A stretch of DNA of 64,000 bases, from NCBI GenBank assembly GCA_014549065.1, contig JACDOX010000433.1, positions 248,001-312,000 on the forward strand, given 5' to 3'. The notes beneath the pieces were generated by a model, which searched no databases, had not been told where the DNA came from, and saw only the letters and a program-made list of their open reading frames with translations. A program made the position numbers and the translations under genes. The first letter of the stretch is position 1. Every line of letters starts with the position of its first letter. Origin of the DNA: Cardinalis cardinalis (lineage: Eukaryota; Chordata; Aves; Passeriformes; Cardinalidae). Shown here piece by piece: positions 58,928 to 64,000 of the stretch.

Positions 58928-59148
58928 ATCACAGAATGACAGGATCAATCCTGTTGGCAATGACCTCTGAGGTCATTGAGTCCAACCNCCTTGTGCTAGA
59001 CCANNNCACTGAGTGCCACATCCAGTCTTTCCTTANANACCTNCNGGGGTGGGACTCTGCCACCTCTCTGGGCAGCCCCTTCCAATATCTAATCTGTGAG
59101 GAAATTCTTCCTAAATGTCCAACCTAAACATCGAGCTCTTGTCCCACT
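58928..59148 (-). mobile_element. CR1 LINE 3' fragment in intron 1
   Basis: Antisense CR1: 'atcacagaatgacaggatca', 'aatgacctctgaggtcattg', 'agtccaacc', 'ctctgggcagccccttccaa', 'tatctaatctgtgaggaaat' and 'cttcctaaatgtccaaccta'. It is antisense to ADAMTS5 and lies about 1.3 kb before exon 2. Eight ambiguous bases fall between 58988 and 59045. Confidence 0.9.
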
Positions 59149-60454
59149 GATAGTTTCCTGGAAACCAGAACTGAGCCTGAAATTTCTCCTCCATATATGT
59201 AATACTGCTTTGTATTTTTAGCTTGAAAATTTTTGTTGGGAAAAAAAACCACCTTTTTTCTTTTTTGTGTGTATGTTTGTAAGGAGATGCTCTGTCACAG
59301 TATCTATGCACTAGGTGTGATTTTCTTTGACTTCAGTGGGATTTGAATCCTGTGCTTTTCCATGTTTGCCTAACCTGTCATAATCAGTGAACACTGCTGC
59401 TCTGAAGCCTCCTATAAGGTGTTTGTTATTCAGGTGGATTAATTATGAAAGGCTTCATAAAAGGAAGTCCTTGTAGAAAGAGATCTGAAGGGAAGAAGAG
59501 AATCTTGAAAATCTTGAAAAAAGTGCTCTTTGATCATTTTGATAATAACATTTGTCATGCCTTGAAAATGACAATTTCATTCAACCACAACAAAATGTTG
59601 AAGTGTACTACATAGCATGGCCCCTACTTTTCCTTCTCATCCAAAAAATGTGTGTATATATGCACATGCACACTAATATTCTTCCCTCTGCTTCAACAGA
59701 AGCATGGAGGAATTGGTGCTGGTGATAAAAACACAATGTCTGNCCAAAGTTGAAAGACAAAACCTGATGCTACCTGCATGGTTTTCGGAGACATCCCATA
59801 TCTACCTGTGGGAGAAGTGGTTAAGTTGCTGGGATTTTGCACTTTCTCTGACTCTTAGCAGTCTCTGAGAATTGCTTAATACTTGGTATGTTATTGGGTA
59901 AGGCACTAGTAATTGTACTGCTTGACAGATGTGGAATGAGGTTTCACATGTAGCAATCTCATTTCTGTTAAATGAGAATATAGGATTGGTTTCAGAGGAG
60001 CAAGGTGATCTCTGGTTCAAGGACTGATCAGGAAGCTGAAGCTTTCTCTGGGCCTTGGTTGCCTTCTGTANCTAAAGGGAATTTTCTGGTTTTATTGTCA
60101 ATGAGGAAATGCTTCCGCAGCATGTTTTCAGNACCCACCTCAATGCAAGTATGAGCATCGCAGAAATACCAATTTCCAAATTTAACTAATACAAATACAA
60201 ATTTAACTTAACAACAATTAGCTGCAGATGTATCCAAAACCTGTTAAAGTCCATGAAAATACTCCTGCTGGCCTTACCAGGGGTTGCCTTGCTGTGCTTT
60301 TAACATCTTTAGCTGGAACTTAACATATTTTCATCCAGGACCTGCCATTGGCTAAGGCGCCTTTAACCACTTGTTACCGCTGGGTGTACAAATTCATTGT
60401 AACGATTTTTTTTTTCTTTTTTTTTTTTATTTTTCTTTTCCCCTTCCTGGGCAG

Positions 60455-60587
60455 GATTTATGTGGGCATCATTCCTGTGATACCCTGGGAATGGCAGACG
60501 TTGGGACCATCTGCTCCCCCGAGCGCAGCTGCGCGGTGATTGAAGACGACGGCCTCCACGCCGCTTTTACGGTGGCTCACGAAATTG
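60455..60587 (+). CDS. ADAMTS5: ADAMTS5 exon 2 (protease domain up to the zinc site)
   Basis: 133 nt in phase with exon 1. It codes for 44 residues from 'DLCGHHSCDTLGMADVG' through 'CSPERSCAVIEDDG' to 'AAFTVAHEIG', then one extra base before the donor G/GTATGC. 'DLCGHHSC' distinguishes ADAMTS5 from ADAMTS1 (where I recall a different tetrapeptide after DLCG). The final His and Glu are the first zinc ligand and catalytic base of HExxHxxGxxH. The last Gly codon and the other two zinc-binding histidines must come from exon 3, which is outside the window. Cysteines here form disulfides of the catalytic domain, including the partner of the exon 1 'NFCKW' Cys. By hand count 27 of 44 codons end in G or C, far fewer than in exon 1. 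Confidence 0.97.
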
Positions 60588-63500
60588 GTATGCAGTGCCT
60601 TTTCTGTTCCCCTGCCAAGCCAAACACTCCCAACAGCTGCATTAGGAACCAAAATACCCCGCAATTAATTCCAGATTTCCCCCGGCCCAGAGCCCCGCCT
60701 GGGGATTAGGGCTGTGTACATATGCACTTCAGGGTTAACTAATAAGGGATCAGAAGGCAGAGGAAGGCGCACAGTAGGTGTTTCCTCCCTGACAGTGGCC
60801 TTTCTAAGCAGCAGTTGAAGTGAAAATTCAAAGGCTGCTGCTACTGCCCGGAGATGTCAGTGCATGGCCCTCCTGAGAAAGCTTTTGGCCCATCTGTTGT
60901 AATTTGCATGCACTTATTTNTTGGAAAACAAGTCACATTTTTCAACTTGTTGCATGTGCTGTTGTTAGGAAGCTTTTTTCCCTGTATTACCTGCAGTGAA
61001 AAGCTTTTGTGGCAAAAATCCAACATAATTCCAGTATCTTTGTAAGTGTACAGAAATCCTGTGATAAGTGAAATTTTATTATTTAGGTGATAAAGGTTTG
61101 GTAACAAAACCTGTTTAGCTTTGTTTCAGTTTCCACCTCAGAGGACAGCAATTAAATTAGAAGTCTCCCATGTACCCTTCAGAAGGGTTTAAGATAGAAA
61201 TAGTGACTGAAGAAAGTTTGTGTTCTGGAATATGAGTTATTACTTATTATGTCATGATATAACCCTTCAAGAGAGTTGCTGCCATTTTGATCATGTTTAA
61301 TTTACTTATGTTTTGTGAACTGTGTTCACTGGAAATACATTTGCTATAAGGACTGTTCACTTTGGGGAGTGAACAGCAATTTGAAAGTGGAATGTTCTTC
61401 TTTTTCTTTTTTTAAAAAAAATATTCTTGGAAGGAAATAACAAGGAAAGGAGAACTTTCAGAGAGAGCCAGCTGCTGAATTGCCTTGTACCTCNTGCCAA
61501 ACCAAAGTAAAGTTTGCTTTGGGAGTATCATTGCAGTGGTTCCATTTTCAAGGAGCTTGCAGGTAGAGCCTGAGATCTGGGTGCCTTATACATATGGCTG
61601 AGGAAACAGAGGTCACCAGGGATGGAAAATGACCTGACTCTGCAGTGACAAGTGATCCTAACCCTTCTCTTATGGCTCTGCAAAGGAATTGGATCAGTGG
61701 TGGCTGGAGAAGGAATCAGGCATTGCTTGAAAACATGAAATACTGTGGCAGGATGAGTCCCCAAAGCAGAAATTTTATTTTAGTAATGTCACAACAAAAG
61801 AAAAAGTCCTCTAGAATCACTAATTCAGTGCATTTAGAGAGAGCTACAGCAGTGTAGAAATACAGATTCACATGGGATGTGGATGTGGATGCTGTGAGTG
61901 AGCCATCACAAATCTGGGCTGGGTTAAATGGCAAACTTAGCCTGTCATTCCCAGCCAGTGTGCTGGGGGCACTGCTTGTGTCCCTTGCACCCAGAAGGGA
62001 TGTCTCTGCTGAGGGTCATGGATAGGGTTGGGTGAGGAGCCCTCTTGTTGATGGATCTGGTGNGTGAAGAGGAGAGCATTGTCTTTCCTGCCATTTTATC
62101 AGCAATAAATATATTTTAGGTAGATTGAAAATGAAAGAACACAGATTAGTGAAGAAAGGGATGAGCAGCAGATGTTCACATTGTTACCTTGAATTCCATG
62201 CAGAGAAAATATAAGCAAAAGTGAATTATTTGTAGTGATCTAGGAGCACATTTTGGAGAAAGGCCATTTACATACCTAAGCATTTACAGGAATCTCTAAA
62301 AACTATAATTTTCAATGTAAAAAAGGCATGAATTGAAATGAATAAATAAGAACCCTAATGGACATAAAACCTCTAGTTTGAGGCTGTTTGAAATAACATC
62401 CTCTTTTTTTTTGCCTCCTCACCAGAAGTTTTTAAGAAAGGAGGGGTGTCAAGTCACAGAATGATCTTTGTGTGTGTGGCCTGAAGTGGGAGAAGCTGAG
62501 AAGAAAACACAGCTAAAATTGCTGGAGTACTTAAATTAAATCAAAGGTCAAAAAAGGATGAAAAACAAAAGTGTGGCATGGATACCCTTTAGTTAAGCAC
62601 TTTGGGGAAAACCTTGCTGTATTTTATTTGGAGACCAGATTTCTTCCTGCAATCCAGAAATCTCCAAGTTCCCCCTGTCCTGTGGGCAGGGTGTAACTTT
62701 AATTTTACAGTGGCTCAGTTCCTCTGTCAGAGGGGATGCTCTGAGCCTGAGATGTTATTTTCTTTCACTTGGAAGGTCAAGGTGAGCCACTGGCTGAAGC
62801 AGAGTCACTCTCAGGGGTTTTTGTGCTTGGGGAGCAGATGCAGCATAGACTTGATCCTCAGAGTGTCCTCACTGTGACTTCCAGGGGATCTGAATGCTCT
62901 TTCTCCCCCCCCTGAAGGATCCAAGAGCATTTTCCAGGCTCAGAGTCTTTCTCTGGAAGGCAACCAAAGCAAATTGAACTGCAGCTCAACCCGACAGGAG
63001 GATGCACAGCCCAGGGGCTCAGGTTGGATTGGTGCACAGGAAGCCAAAAAGCAATTTTGCTGCAGACCAAACCTGCTGCTTCTGCTGCCAGGGTTTCTGC
63101 CACATCACATGGGAGATGTTTGTTTTATTTCTTCCAGATAAAATAGGTGGATTTTGGCCAGTGGGTTCTGATGGGGAAAGAATGANCAAGCAGCAATAGG
63201 CAAGACCTCCACAGGCCTGTAAAGGAGAGCGTAGGAAGGAATAGATGTAAATGATTAGCTGGCAATAAGAGGTTGAGATCTCAGTGTAAAGTTTGATAGG
63301 TAGGANCTAAATCTTGTCCTACTTGTATGTGGAAAAATCAGTACTAGCTTGTCTCCAATGTCAAATGGAAAAAAAGGAGGATAATGCAACAACAACCTGG
63401 AAAGAAACCTTGTAACTTTGAATGTGGTAGTCCAGTTTCTTCTCAGAATACAGGGGGAGCAGTGCTAGTACCATAAATGTTACTTGGAAATCACAGCCTG

Positions 63501-64000
63501 CCAAGACATCCAGCNGCCAACAGCAAACCCATATCTGGTTATTTTCTAGCAGGGGGCATGCTGTTGTCACTGGGACAGCAGTAGCTTCATTTTCTCAAAA
63601 ATAACCCCTGGATTCTTGCCAGAAGTCATCACCATGTTGTGGCATATGGATGCTTTTTTTTTTACTTCTAGCAACTCTTTCAACTACACCTCCACATCTC
63701 TGCAGAGCTGTGTGAGCTTAGGCACAGTGTATAGGCATTCTCCAAGCCTTTGTTAGCAGCAGCCTATTGTCTGCATAAAATGATGTTTCCTTGCTTCATG
63801 CACTCCCCTGCCTGTTTGGGACATGTGGAGGAGAGCAGTAAAGAGCCTGAGATTGCTCATAATCTCAACAGTTATTTAATGTTTTTCATAGGGCAGCACT
63901 ACATTGCTTCTCCATGTGTCCCTTATTAAAAGAACNATCAGGAAGCAAAACCAATGAGATTGGCACTCTAATGCTCTGGACTTTTGGATCAGAGATTTGT
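60588..64000 (+). other. ADAMTS5 intron 2, 5' part
   Basis: At least 3,413 bp; the acceptor and exon 3 (expected to begin with the bases completing Gly and 'HLLGLSHDD') are not found before the window ends. I see no clear transposon or RNA gene. The short open frames here are chance. Confidence 0.8.

Larger units (their letters stand above)
50851..60454 (+). other. ADAMTS5 intron 1
   Basis: A 9,604-bp phase-0 intron with a GTAGGC donor and a strong acceptor: a T/C tract at 60406-60446 followed by GGGCAG. It is GC-rich for the first ~200 bases, then AT-rich. It carries one clear transposon (an antisense CR1 at 58928-59148), a 26-T run at 54994-55019 and a 55-bp tandem duplication. A motif-rich stretch at 52240-53200 is an enhancer candidate. 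No other exon is seen in it. Confidence 0.88.

Noticed and set aside
60588..64000. Search for ADAMTS5 exon 3
   Set aside because: No frame contains the expected 'HLLGLSHDD'-like sequence after an acceptor; the exon must lie to the right of the window.
1..64000. CRISPR arrays, operons, prokaryotic toxin or phage systems
   Set aside because: The DNA is vertebrate; no regularly spaced repeats with unique spacers or clustered compact genes are present.

Overview
The window is vertebrate nuclear DNA, almost certainly from a bird and probably a songbird. Three things point there. It carries many 3'-truncated CR1 LINE copies of the avian type. It carries two LTRs that look like avian endogenous retrovirus LTRs. 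The only gene I can support is an ADAMTS5 orthologue. There are no bacterial-style operons, CRISPR arrays or compact coding regions, and most short open frames are chance or shadow frames.

Layout. Bases 1-59 are an assembly gap next to an (AGAGA)n microsatellite. From about 142 to 48,240 I see no credible protein-coding exon. This is a gene desert upstream of ADAMTS5, with CR1 fragments in both orientations, a 626-bp solo LTR (18,481-19,106), an older 3'-truncated LTR (38,718 to about 39,232), a decayed tRNA-derived SINE (about 6,725-6,841), A-rich low-complexity tracts and a few small tandem duplications. Some AT-balanced, motif-rich stretches look like conserved non-coding elements (about 22,310-22,520; 36,340-37,030; 41,820-42,500). 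That reading is from composition and motifs only.

From about 48,240 the DNA becomes GC- and CpG-rich. A TATA box at 49,141 with an initiator-like site near 49,174 predicts an ADAMTS5 transcript with a roughly 800-nt pyrimidine-rich 5'UTR. The start codon is probably ATG 49,977, immediately before a 125-N gap that removes the signal peptide and first part of the propeptide. The rest of exon 1 (to 50,850) encodes the propeptide, a seven-arginine furin site and the first part of the metalloprotease domain. Intron 1 is 9,604 bp. Exon 2 (60,455-60,587) carries the domain up to the first His-Glu of the zinc site. Exon 3 and everything after it (disintegrin-like, thrombospondin, Cys-rich and spacer modules) lie beyond the window.

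How it works together: there is one secreted aggrecan-degrading protease gene read left to right, its promoter/CpG island, and a long upstream flank plus a large first intron that are the natural places for its tissue-specific enhancers. I found no previously undescribed biological system. The most useful observations are the frame conflict at the start-codon gap, a propeptide that looks shorter than the mammalian one, a three-copy 21-bp phased repeat with ATTA cores at 42,436-42,496, and several enhancer candidates.
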